The notes under the pieces: generated by a model
Databases searched by the model: none
What the model saw: the letters and a program-made list of their open reading frames with translations, nothing else
What the model was told of the DNA's origin: nothing
Translations under genes and position numbers: made by a program
Source of the DNA: Candidatus Omnitrophota bacterium
Lineage (GTDB): Bacteria; Omnitrophota; Gorgyraeia; Zapsychrales; Fredricksoniimonadaceae
DNA length: 15,739 bases
Direction of reading: 5' to 3'
Assembly (NCBI GenBank): GCA_017987425.1
Contig: JAGNTT010000028.1
Coordinates: 1 to 15,739 of the forward strand
Shown here: in pieces, positions 1 through 6,856 of the stretch
Layout of the letters: every line of letters starts with the position of its first letter
Numbering within the stretch: position 1 is the first letter of the stretch

Positions 1-2
1 GC

Positions 3-1982
3 GATAAAGAAAATGTTGAGTTCATCCACCGGGGCATGCATTTCGGTATTCTCTCGTCGCTCACGGGTGAAAACCACTCGCACAATTTTGAAGCCATCAA
101 CGATTCGGTCATTCTTCAGATTGAACGGTCCGACTTTGCCGATATTCTCAAAGCAACGCCGCGGCTCGGTCTTTCGATCAGTCAGAATCTTTCCCAGCGC
201 ATCCGCAGTCAGGTCAACCAGGAAAAAAATAATATTCGAAGCATGATCCTTTCGGTGTATTCACCGATTAAAGGGACCGGAAGCTCCACCTATGCCGCCA
301 ATCTGGCCCTGAGCCTTCAGCGGGAGACGGATAAAAAAGTTCTTCTGGTTTCACTGGAGTCCAAAGGAAGTCATTCCGCCGGAGCAAACCTTAATACCCG
401 TGATGCCGCCCCTCACTGGAAATCCAGCGGCGTAAATATTCAGAACATCGTCGATGACCAGCAAAAGATCATCAACAGCATCACCCAGGGCGATCTGCCG
501 ATCGATTTTTTAAACGCTTTTATCGATTCCGGCGACAAAACATTAGTCAGTAAAATCAGCCGTTTCGTGAGCGCGCCGGTCAACGATTACAACTATATCA
601 TCGTCGACCTTCCTAATGAAATGGACGACTCGGTCTTGATGACGTTGACCCAGTCCGATCACGTCCATCTGGTTGTTGCCGATCGGGATAAAGATCTTGA
701 AATGACACGCCAGGTCATTGACCGCCTTAATGAAAACCTCAAAGGTAATTTTAAAACCGAGCTGGTTTCCGTAATTCTGAGCCGCGCCGATGAAAAAGAG
801 AGCCGTCCTCTGGATGAGGTTAGGGGAGTTCTCAATTATGATATTTTATCCGTCCTACCGTACATCACCCACGCAGAATTAAACACGGCTGTTGTCGGCA
901 AGGGTATGACGATCATCACTCCTGATGCGAAAAGCGAATACGCTCGCACGGTCGTGCGCATCGCCCGTCAGGTGAGCGGTGTTTTAGTGGGCCTTGTGCT
1001 TGGTGGCGGAGCGGCGCTCGGCATGGCGCACGTCGGAGTTATACGTGTTTTGGAGCGCGAGAATATCCCGATTGATATTGTCGTCGGAAGCAGTATGGGG
1101 GCGCTCATCGGCAGTCTTTGGACGATGGGCAAGACAGCGGATGAATTGGAATTTATAGCCAATGAATTTAAAAAAATGTCCAGCCTTTTTAAGCTGGTCG
1201 ACCCGCCGATACTTCCCATCGTTTCCGTTCTATTTGTTTCGTTTGTGCTTTTTCAGTTCGGTTCAGGATTTACGAAAGGTATTGTTTTTATTCTGACCAT
1301 TTTAATTTTGGCGGGATTATCGGCGGCATTCTCCGGCCTCGTTCAGGGACGGAAAATCAACAGCTGGCTGCGCAGCAAGCTCGGCAAGGCGATGTTTTCC
1401 GATACCAAGATTCCCTTTAGAGCTGTTGCTTATGATCTGGTTCACCGCGAAGAGCTGGTGATCGACCGCGGTTCGCTGGTCGATGCCGTCACCCAAAGCA
1501 TCGCGATTCCCGGCGTCATCCAGCCCATTCAAAACTCACAGCAGGTCATCATCGACGGCGGTGTACTCAATCCTTTACCGACGAATGTCTTAAGACGGAT
1601 GGGGATTACCAAGATTATCGCCATCAACGTGCTCCAGTCTCCGGCGCATGTGGCCCAGGGTAATGAAAACGACCTCAAGCAGCTTCAGCTGGAGGCCAAA
1701 ATACCTTTTCATGTGGATCCGCTGAGATTCATCCAGTTTCGCATTCACAAATCGTTGACCGCCATGTTTACGCCGAATATCTCCGACATTATCGTTCAGA
1801 CTCTTCAGGCCACGGAATATCTCATCGCCGAACAAAGCTCCAAAGAAGCCAACGTTGTTATTCATCCCAATCTGGTCGGGATCAAATGGTTTGAGCTGTA
1901 TAAAGTCGATGAGTTGATCCGACTCGGAGAAGAAGCGGCCATGCAGCAGTTGGATGCCATCAAACGTCTCGTTAAAGAATAA
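3..1982 (+). CDS. NTE-type patatin phospholipase with cNMP-binding and MinD/CpaE-like domains (5' end cut off)
   Basis: The reading frame is open from the first full codon, so the gene begins before the window; the first internal Met (nt 36) lies inside a domain and is not the start. Domains in order: the end of a cyclic-nucleotide-binding fold (nt 3 to about 220, with FGILSSLTGE followed by an IERSDFADIL segment); a MinD/CpaE-like P-loop domain (about 243-950) whose Walker A is KGTGSST (270-290), without the usual GK lysine, and with a YIIVDLP Walker B-like strand; then a patatin domain with the oxyanion loop GGGAALG, the nucleophile elbow GSSMG (1086-1100) and the catalytic DGG (1554-1562). 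The family hydrolyses (lyso)phospholipids at membranes. Two hydrophobic segments (about 1204-1350) are inserted between the nucleophile and the Asp. The catalytic dyad is intact, so I expect an active hydrolase, perhaps controlled by a nucleotide. The order cNMP, P-loop-like, patatin matches eukaryotic neuropathy target esterase. The substrate is unknown. Confidence 0.88.
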   Translation, partial: DKENVEFIHRGMHFGILSSLTGENHSHNFEAINDSVILQIERSDFADILKATPRLGLSISQNLSQRIRSQVNQEKNNIRSMILSVYSPIKGTGSSTYAANLALSLQRETDKKVLLVSLESKGSHSAGANLNTRDAAPHWKSSGVNIQNIVDDQQKIINSITQGDLPIDFLNAFIDSGDKTLVSKISRFVSAPVNDYNYIIVDLPNEMDDSVLMTLTQSDHVHLVVADRDKDLEMTRQVIDRLNENLKGNFKTELVSVILSRADEKESRPLDEVRGVLNYDILSVLPYITHAELNTAVVGKGMTIITPDAKSEYARTVVRIARQVSGVLVGLVLGGGAALGMAHVGVIRVLERENIPIDIVVGSSMGALIGSLWTMGKTADELEFIANEFKKMSSLFKLVDPPILPIVSVLFVSFVLFQFGSGFTKGIVFILTILILAGLSAAFSGLVQGRKINSWLRSKLGKAMFSDTKIPFRAVAYDLVHREELVIDRGSLVDAVTQSIAIPGVIQPIQNSQQVIIDGGVLNPLPTNVLRRMGITKIIAINVLQSPAHVAQGNENDLKQLQLEAKIPFHVDPLRFIQFRIHKSLTAMFTPNISDIIVQTLQATEYLIAEQSSKEANVVIHPNLVGIKWFELYKVDELIRLGEEAAMQQLDAIKRLVKE

Positions 1983-2028
1983 CCCGCCAAACACTGTTTT
2001 TTTATTACTTAATCCGGCTTAAAATTCC

Positions 2029-2066
2029 TGATCACGCCTCGTAAAATTTGTTATAATGGCGCCTTA
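2029..2066 (+). promoter_or_regulatory. Extended -10 promoter for the hem operon, possibly leaderless
   Basis: A perfect extended -10 element, TG-T-TATAAT (TG 2049-2050, hexamer 2052-2057), lies just before the ATG at 2066. The -35 region (TGATCA, 2029-2034, spacer 17) is poor, as is usual for extended -10 promoters. A start about 7 bases after the -10 falls at 2063-2066, at the start codon. There is no Shine-Dalgarno sequence between the -10 and the ATG, so the mRNA may be leaderless. This is inferred from sequence only. Confidence 0.55.
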
Positions 2067-4138
2067 TGAAAATTACGACAAAGCAAAAGTCCGGCAAATC
2101 GACGGATTTTATCCTGATCGGCAGTCGTCCCAGCCGCCTGGCCGTGGTTCAGGTTGAAGAAGTCGTCAATCTGCTCAAAAGCCGAGGGCTGAACCTTCAA
2201 TATCATTTAACGATTTTGAAAACAGCGGGGGACCGCGACAAGTCGACCCCGTTAACGGCCAATCTTGCGGATGATTTCTTTACCGACTCTGTTGATCAGG
2301 CCCTTCTCAATGGCCGCATCGATGTTGCCATCCACAGCGCCAAAGACCTTCCGGCCCTTCTTCACCCGGATCTTGAAATTGTCGCTTTAACCCCGTGCCT
2401 GGACAGCAGTGACGCGTGGGTGAGCCCTGTTTCTTTTGATCAATTGCCTTCGAAGGCTAAGGTGGGGACCAGCAGTTTTCTTCGCCAGGAATCCATTAAA
2501 GCTCTTCGTCCGGATCTCAAGCTCGTTGCCGTCCGAGGAACTATTCAGGAACGAATTGAACTGATCGAAAAGAAAAAAGTCGACGGGATCATCATTGCCG
2601 CATGCGCTTTGAAGCGGCTGAACCTCGGTCATCTGATCCGCGATGTTTTTCCATGGGAAGGATCGCCGTTGCAGGGACAGCTGGCCATTGTGTGCCGCAG
2701 AGACCGAGACGAATTCAAAAAGATTTTTCAATGCATCGATGTCCGCCGCTCGTACGGGAAAATATTATTAGTGGGTGCGGGGCCGGGAGATAAAGAATTG
2801 ATTACCCTCAAGGCCATCGAGGCTCTTAAAAAAGCGGATTGCGTATTTTATGATTATCTAGTCGATCCCGGCCTTTTGAAATATGCCCCGCAAGCGGAAC
2901 ATGTGTATGTGGGCAAGCGTAAAGGTGCGCATGCGCTTTTACAAAGCGAGCTTTCCAGACAGTTGCGTTTAAGGGCGGTGGCGGGCCAGCGTGTTGTGCG
3001 TTTGAAGGGCGGGGATCCTCTTATTTTTGGGCGCGGTGCGGATGAAATTTCCTATTTGCGAGCGTATCACATTGAAACCGAAGTTATTCCCGGGGTCAGT
3101 TCAGCGACTGGTATACCCTCGCTTTTGGGCATTCCGCTGACAGCTCGCGGAGTTTCATCGAGCGTGTCGTTCGTAAGCGCCCACGGTGAAGATGAGCGTT
3201 CGAACGCAAAGGCCGGGATCCGCATTCCGGACACCGATACGGTTGTCTTTTTTATGGGATTGAGCAAACTTTCAGAAATCATTAAAGCGTTTCTAAAAAA
3301 AGGCTGGGTTGCTGATACGCCCGTTGCCATAATCTCTAAAGGTACGCGCCGGGATCAACACATTCTGACTGGAACGCTGTTAACTATCGAAAAGCTCGTC
3401 CGCCAGAACCCGCTAAAACCGCCGGCTTTGATTATCGTCGGTAAAACAGTCGATTTTTATCGTCCGGTCATATCCTCCAAAAACATTCTTTTTTTAGGAA
3501 CGCATCCGCAGGAATATCATTCCCTCGGCCGGCTGATTCATTGGCCGATGATCAAGATTTCACCGGTAACATTGAACCGTTCGCAGAAAGAAAAATTACG
3601 CCAGCTGGTCAGCGGCTCGGACATCGTGCTTTTGACGAGCGAATATGCGGTTGAAAATTTTTTTAAATTCCTTGCGGACGTCGATCGCCAGCTATTGTCC
3701 ATCCAGGACAAAGATTTTGCCGTGATCGGTGAGCACACGGCTCAGGCTTTGCTTGACCGCGGTGTCCATCCTAAATGGATAGCCGCTGAAGAAACCAGCG
3801 AAGGGATGTTTAAGGAACTCAAGAAACGGGTCATTCTTAAAGGAAAGACCATTTGCTTTCCGCGCTCATCTCTGTCTAATCCATATTTAAAGACCGAGCT
3901 GACAAAGGCGGGCGCCAAGGTCCATCAAATTCCGGTTTATGCAAACACTAAACCGGCCAAGCGTCCGCTGCCGGATACTGAAATCCATTCTGTTATGTTC
4001 ACTAGTCCTTCGACGGTGGTCAATTTCCTGAAGGATTATGCTAAAATACCGGCGACTTGGGAGATTTTATGCAAAGGGCCGGTGTCCCAGCGTATGCTTG
4101 CCAAGCATGGGTACAAGGCAGCTGTTATCCAACATTAA
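2066..4138 (+). CDS. HemC-CobA-HemD fusion: hydroxymethylbilane synthase, uroporphyrinogen-III methyltransferase and uroporphyrinogen-III synthase
   Basis: A single 690-residue protein carries three successive steps. Residues about 15-222 are porphobilinogen deaminase (IGSRPSRLAVVQ, IDVAIHSAKDLP with the catalytic Asp, VGTSS...RQ). Residues about 231-467 are SUMT/CobA (VGAGPGD, YDYLVD, RLKGGDPLIFGRGADE, VIPGVSSATGIP, GIPLTARG), which makes precorrin-2 with two SAM. Residues about 470-690 are a HemD fold (LLTSEYAVENF, AVIGEHTAQAL, CFPRSS, MFTSPSTVVNF). The HemC part stops after PLQGQLAIVCRR and runs straight into CobA: domain 3 (about 80-90 residues, with the cysteine that holds the dipyrromethane cofactor) is absent. 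At the place of the E. coli Arg131-Arg132 pair there is Leu139-Arg140. The fusion should channel porphobilinogen to precorrin-2, for siroheme, cobalamin or alternative haem synthesis. hemB and hemL follow on the same strand. The three-domain identity is certain; whether the HemC part is fully active is open. Confidence 0.93.
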   Translation: MKITTKQKSGKSTDFILIGSRPSRLAVVQVEEVVNLLKSRGLNLQYHLTILKTAGDRDKSTPLTANLADDFFTDSVDQALLNGRIDVAIHSAKDLPALLHPDLEIVALTPCLDSSDAWVSPVSFDQLPSKAKVGTSSFLRQESIKALRPDLKLVAVRGTIQERIELIEKKKVDGIIIAACALKRLNLGHLIRDVFPWEGSPLQGQLAIVCRRDRDEFKKIFQCIDVRRSYGKILLVGAGPGDKELITLKAIEALKKADCVFYDYLVDPGLLKYAPQAEHVYVGKRKGAHALLQSELSRQLRLRAVAGQRVVRLKGGDPLIFGRGADEISYLRAYHIETEVIPGVSSATGIPSLLGIPLTARGVSSSVSFVSAHGEDERSNAKAGIRIPDTDTVVFFMGLSKLSEIIKAFLKKGWVADTPVAIISKGTRRDQHILTGTLLTIEKLVRQNPLKPPALIIVGKTVDFYRPVISSKNILFLGTHPQEYHSLGRLIHWPMIKISPVTLNRSQKEKLRQLVSGSDIVLLTSEYAVENFFKFLADVDRQLLSIQDKDFAVIGEHTAQALLDRGVHPKWIAAEETSEGMFKELKKRVILKGKTICFPRSSLSNPYLKTELTKAGAKVHQIPVYANTKPAKRPLPDTEIHSVMFTSPSTVVNFLKDYAKIPATWEILCKGPVSQRMLAKHGYKAAVIQH

Positions 4139-4165
4139 TCCAATCAACCGTAAAGTTTGAATTTC

Positions 4166-5125
4166 ATGAATAATCGTTATCGCCGTTTACGCAAATCCGA
4201 TTCCGTCCGGGCGCTTGTCAGAGAAGCCCAGCTTTTACCAAATAACCTCGTCCAGCCTTTTTTTGTGATCGATGGAACGAATAAATCCGAATCCATTGAA
4301 TCGATGCCTGGTGTTAAGCGGTTCTCCGCGGACCGTCTCCTCAAAGAGATTGAATCCTATGTCAAAGCGGGCGGAAGCTGCGGGCTTTTCTTCGGGGTTT
4401 CTTCTAAAAAAGATTTGTGCGGTACCTACGCTTCTTCGCCGGATGGGATTGTTGCGAAGACTGTGCACGCCGTTAAAAAGCGATTCCCGGATTTTACTGT
4501 CATCACTGATGTATGTTTATGTGCCTATCTCGATCATGGCCATTGCGGAATTCTTAAAGATAAAGAAATCGACAATGACGCGACGCTTCCTGTATTGGGC
4601 CAAATGGCGATGGCTCATGCCAATGCGGGGGCAGACTTTGTCGCTCCGTCGGACATGATGGATCATAGAGTGGCGTACATTCGCAGTGTTTTAGATAAAA
4701 ACGGATATTCCAATACGGGCATCATCTCGTATGCTGTCAAATATGCCTCGGCTTTTTACGGGCCGTTTCGTGACGCAGCCAAATCAGCGCCCGAATTCGG
4801 AGACCGCAAATCCTATCAGATGGATTATGCCAACAGCCGTGAAGCCTTGAAAGAAGCATTGCAGGATATCAAAGAAGGCGCGGACATCGTGATGGTCAAG
4901 CCCGCGGTCGCATATCTGGATGTGATTTCCAAATTGCGGGAGAAAACGAACGTTCCGGTTGCGGCTTATCATGTGAGCGGTGAGTATTCGATGATCAAGG
5001 CGGCCGCCCAAAACAAATGGATCGATGAACGTAAAGTAGTGTTGGAAACATTGACCGGCATCAAACGTGCCGGTGCCGACATAATTTTTACATATTACGC
5101 AAAGGAAGTGCTTGGATGGCTGTGA
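4166..5125 (+). CDS. hemB: Delta-aminolevulinic acid dehydratase (porphobilinogen synthase)
   Basis: This enzyme condenses two 5-aminolevulinate molecules to porphobilinogen in the cytoplasm. The full-length family pattern is visible over 319 residues: RYRRLRKSD at the N-terminus, the SMPGV segment, the zinc-type cysteine cluster DVCLCAYLDHGHCG, GADFVAPSDMMD, the two active-site lysines in YAVKYASAFYGPFRDAA and MVKPAVAYLD, and HVSGEYSMI. The cysteine cluster indicates a zinc-dependent active site rather than the Mg-only type. The usual MMDGR reads MMDHR. I chose the ATG at 4166; a TTG at 4157 in the same frame would add three residues and has no better ribosome site. It lies 27 bases after the fusion gene and overlaps hemL by 10 bases, which indicates one operon. 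Confidence 0.97.
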   Translation: MNNRYRRLRKSDSVRALVREAQLLPNNLVQPFFVIDGTNKSESIESMPGVKRFSADRLLKEIESYVKAGGSCGLFFGVSSKKDLCGTYASSPDGIVAKTVHAVKKRFPDFTVITDVCLCAYLDHGHCGILKDKEIDNDATLPVLGQMAMAHANAGADFVAPSDMMDHRVAYIRSVLDKNGYSNTGIISYAVKYASAFYGPFRDAAKSAPEFGDRKSYQMDYANSREALKEALQDIKEGADIVMVKPAVAYLDVISKLREKTNVPVAAYHVSGEYSMIKAAAQNKWIDERKVVLETLTGIKRAGADIIFTYYAKEVLGWL

Positions 5126-6399
5126 AGAAGTCCGTTAAAGAATTCGCCCGTGCGAAGAGTGTCATGACCGGCGGTGTCAATAGTCCTGTTAGAGCTTTCA
5201 AGTCCGTCGGAGGATCCGCTCTGGTGATGGACAGAGGAAAAGGTCAAAAGCTTTTTGACATCGACGGCAATGGCTATGTCGATTACTGTCTTTCCTGGGG
5301 TGCTCTTATCCTGGGCCATGCCCATAAAGACGTGGTCCGCGCTGTCACTAAAGGAATCAAGCATGCCGTCAGTTTCGGAACAACGACCAAGCCCGAGATC
5401 GAGATCGCGCAATTCATCGTCAAGAATGTTCCGTCCGTGGATAAGATCAGATTTGTGAATTCCGGGACGGAAGCCACCATGAGCGCCATACGCCTGGCTC
5501 GCGGTTTTACCAAGCGGGACATCGTCGTCAAGTTTGACGGCTGTTATCACGGTCATGTCGATGATCTTTTAACCACGGCGGGTTCCGGCGTTGCCAGTCT
5601 GCATTCCTCATCAAGCCAGGGCATTCCTCAGGGCCACATCCAAAACACCATCAGCCTGCCCTACAACGATACAGAAATTCTCAAGAAGACGTTCGATGAC
5701 ATGGGAACGAGCATTGCCTGCGTGATTCTGGAACCCGTTGCCGGAAATATGGGTGTTATCGTTCCGGACATTGAGTTCCTAAAAGCATTAAGATCTCTGA
5801 CGAAGAAGCACGGCATCGTTCTTATTTTCGATGAAGTCATGACAGGGTTTCGCACCAGCCTGAGCTGCGTGCAGTCGGAGTTCGGCATCATTCCGGATGT
5901 GACCTGTTTCGGTAAAATCATCGGCGGCGGATTTCCTGTAGGGGCTTACGGCGGCAGGAAAGACATCATGGCCCATCTGGCGCCGGAAGGCGGTGTTTAT
6001 CAGGCCGGAACATTTTCAGGGAATCCCATTGTGATGAGAGCGGGGCTGGCGACATTAAAGAATTTGAATGCCGGTTTTTACCGGAAATTAAACAAGTCGT
6101 CCGACCAGCTGGCCCAGACGCTCAATAAAATTTTTCGGGATGCAAATAAGGATGCTCATGTGTCGTCTTACAAAAGCATGATCAGCTTCCGTTTCCGCCG
6201 GGAAAGCGTCGGGAATTACACGGATGCACAAGCGGCTTCTTCGAACAGCATTTATGCCAAATTATTTCATCATTTTCTCAACAACCGGATTTACATGCCA
6301 CCGGCAGACCTCGAATCTTTCTTTATTTCAGCGGCCCACACATCGAAGGATTTGAAGCATCTGTCGGATGCGGTAAAATCGTTTTCTCAATTTTGTTAA
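5116..6399 (+). CDS. hemL: Glutamate-1-semialdehyde 2,1-aminomutase
   Basis: This PLP enzyme converts glutamate-1-semialdehyde to 5-aminolevulinate, the last step of the C5 route. At 427 residues it has the normal length. Visible family motifs are MTGGVNSPVRAF near the N-terminus, FVNSGTEATMSAIRLAR (phosphate binding), FDGCYHGHVDDLL, ILEPVAGNMGV, LIFDEVMTGFR with the pyridine-binding Asp, and CFGKIIGGGFPVGAYGG with the Schiff-base lysine. The ATG overlaps the end of hemB by 10 bases, with AAGGAAG seven bases upstream inside hemB, so translation is probably coupled. The presence of hemL means ALA is made from glutamyl-tRNA; the partner HemA is not in the window. It is the last gene of this operon on the plus strand before a new promoter-like region. 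Confidence 0.97.
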   Translation: MAVKKSVKEFARAKSVMTGGVNSPVRAFKSVGGSALVMDRGKGQKLFDIDGNGYVDYCLSWGALILGHAHKDVVRAVTKGIKHAVSFGTTTKPEIEIAQFIVKNVPSVDKIRFVNSGTEATMSAIRLARGFTKRDIVVKFDGCYHGHVDDLLTTAGSGVASLHSSSSQGIPQGHIQNTISLPYNDTEILKKTFDDMGTSIACVILEPVAGNMGVIVPDIEFLKALRSLTKKHGIVLIFDEVMTGFRTSLSCVQSEFGIIPDVTCFGKIIGGGFPVGAYGGRKDIMAHLAPEGGVYQAGTFSGNPIVMRAGLATLKNLNAGFYRKLNKSSDQLAQTLNKIFRDANKDAHVSSYKSMISFRFRRESVGNYTDAQAASSNSIYAKLFHHFLNNRIYMPPADLESFFISAAHTSKDLKHLSDAVKSFSQFC

Positions 6400-6416
6400 A
6401 TTCTGTTCCCAGCGCC

Positions 6417-6445
6417 TTGCGCGAGCATTAAAAACATGGTATACA
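6417..6445 (+). promoter_or_regulatory. Possible sigma-70-type promoter for the cupin gene
   Basis: TTGCGC (6417-6422), a 17-base spacer and TATACA (6440-6445) preceded by TG-G give an extended -10 form like the one before the hem fusion gene. A start near 6452 would leave a short leader that carries the AAAGGTGA ribosome site (6466-6473). The -35 is a weak match. Confidence 0.35.
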
Positions 6446-6478
6446 TTCTGCGAATTAATACAGCGAAAGGTGAATGTT

Positions 6479-6829
6479 ATGGCTAGTGGCGAAATGTCAG
6501 TCAGACCGTGGGGAAAATACATCAAATTTCATCAGGAACCCGGAATTTGGGTGAAGAGGATTGAAGTCAATCCCGGCGGCCGTCTAAGTCTGCAGAAGCA
6601 TTCTCACCGTTCGGAAAAGTGGATCATCGTTGCCGGCGAAGGTCTTGCCGTGGTCAACGATAAAGATATTCCTGTCTCCAAAGGAACCGTTATAGACGTC
6701 CCGCTCGGGGCCGTGCACCGCATCGGCAACACGGGGGCGGTTCCGCTCGTCATGATTGAGGTTGCCTTAGGCGATCCTCTCACCGAAGAAGACATCATCC
6801 GTCTCCAGGATGATTATTCCCGGGAATAA
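6479..6829 (+). CDS. Stand-alone cupin of the type II mannose-6-phosphate isomerase family
   Basis: The 116-residue protein matches the C-terminal isomerase domain of ManC/AlgA enzymes: RPWGKYIKF, VNPGGRLSLQKHSHRSEKW (metal-binding histidines and glutamate of cupin motif 1), GEGLAVVNDK, VPLGAVHRIGN (motif 2), then MIEVALGDPLTEEDIIRLQDDY. There is no nucleotidyltransferase half and no room for one upstream. It probably isomerises mannose-6-phosphate and fructose-6-phosphate or a related sugar phosphate, which would feed GDP-mannose for polysaccharide; a different cupin activity cannot be excluded. I chose the ATG at 6479 because AAAGGTGA ends five bases before it; the frame also opens with a GTG at 6470 that overlaps this ribosome site. 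It converges on rpoN with only 27 AT-rich bases between and no clear terminator hairpin. Confidence 0.82.
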   Translation: MASGEMSVRPWGKYIKFHQEPGIWVKRIEVNPGGRLSLQKHSHRSEKWIIVAGEGLAVVNDKDIPVSKGTVIDVPLGAVHRIGNTGAVPLVMIEVALGDPLTEEDIIRLQDDYSRE

Positions 6830-6856
6830 CCCGTCAATTAAATTAATACAATCAAA

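Noticed and set aside
1995..2003. T-run after the patatin gene as a terminator
   Set aside because: There is no stable stem before it; the only complementary bases (AAACA/TGTTT) leave a loop of one base.
1983..2065. Cobalamin riboswitch before the hem operon
   Set aside because: The gap is only 83 bases, and the predicted start lies at the ATG; no riboswitch core fits.
2700..2770. Frameshift as the reason for the missing HemC domain 3
   Set aside because: The frame runs without a break into CobA, and there is no room in any frame for some 80-90 further residues.
6411..6423. GCGC-CTT-GCGC hairpin after hemL as a terminator
   Set aside because: The stem has only about four pairs and no T-run follows; it overlaps a better explained -35 element.
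6830..6856. Bidirectional terminator between the cupin gene and rpoN
   Set aside because: The 27 bases are AT-rich, but I could not build a convincing stem on either strand.
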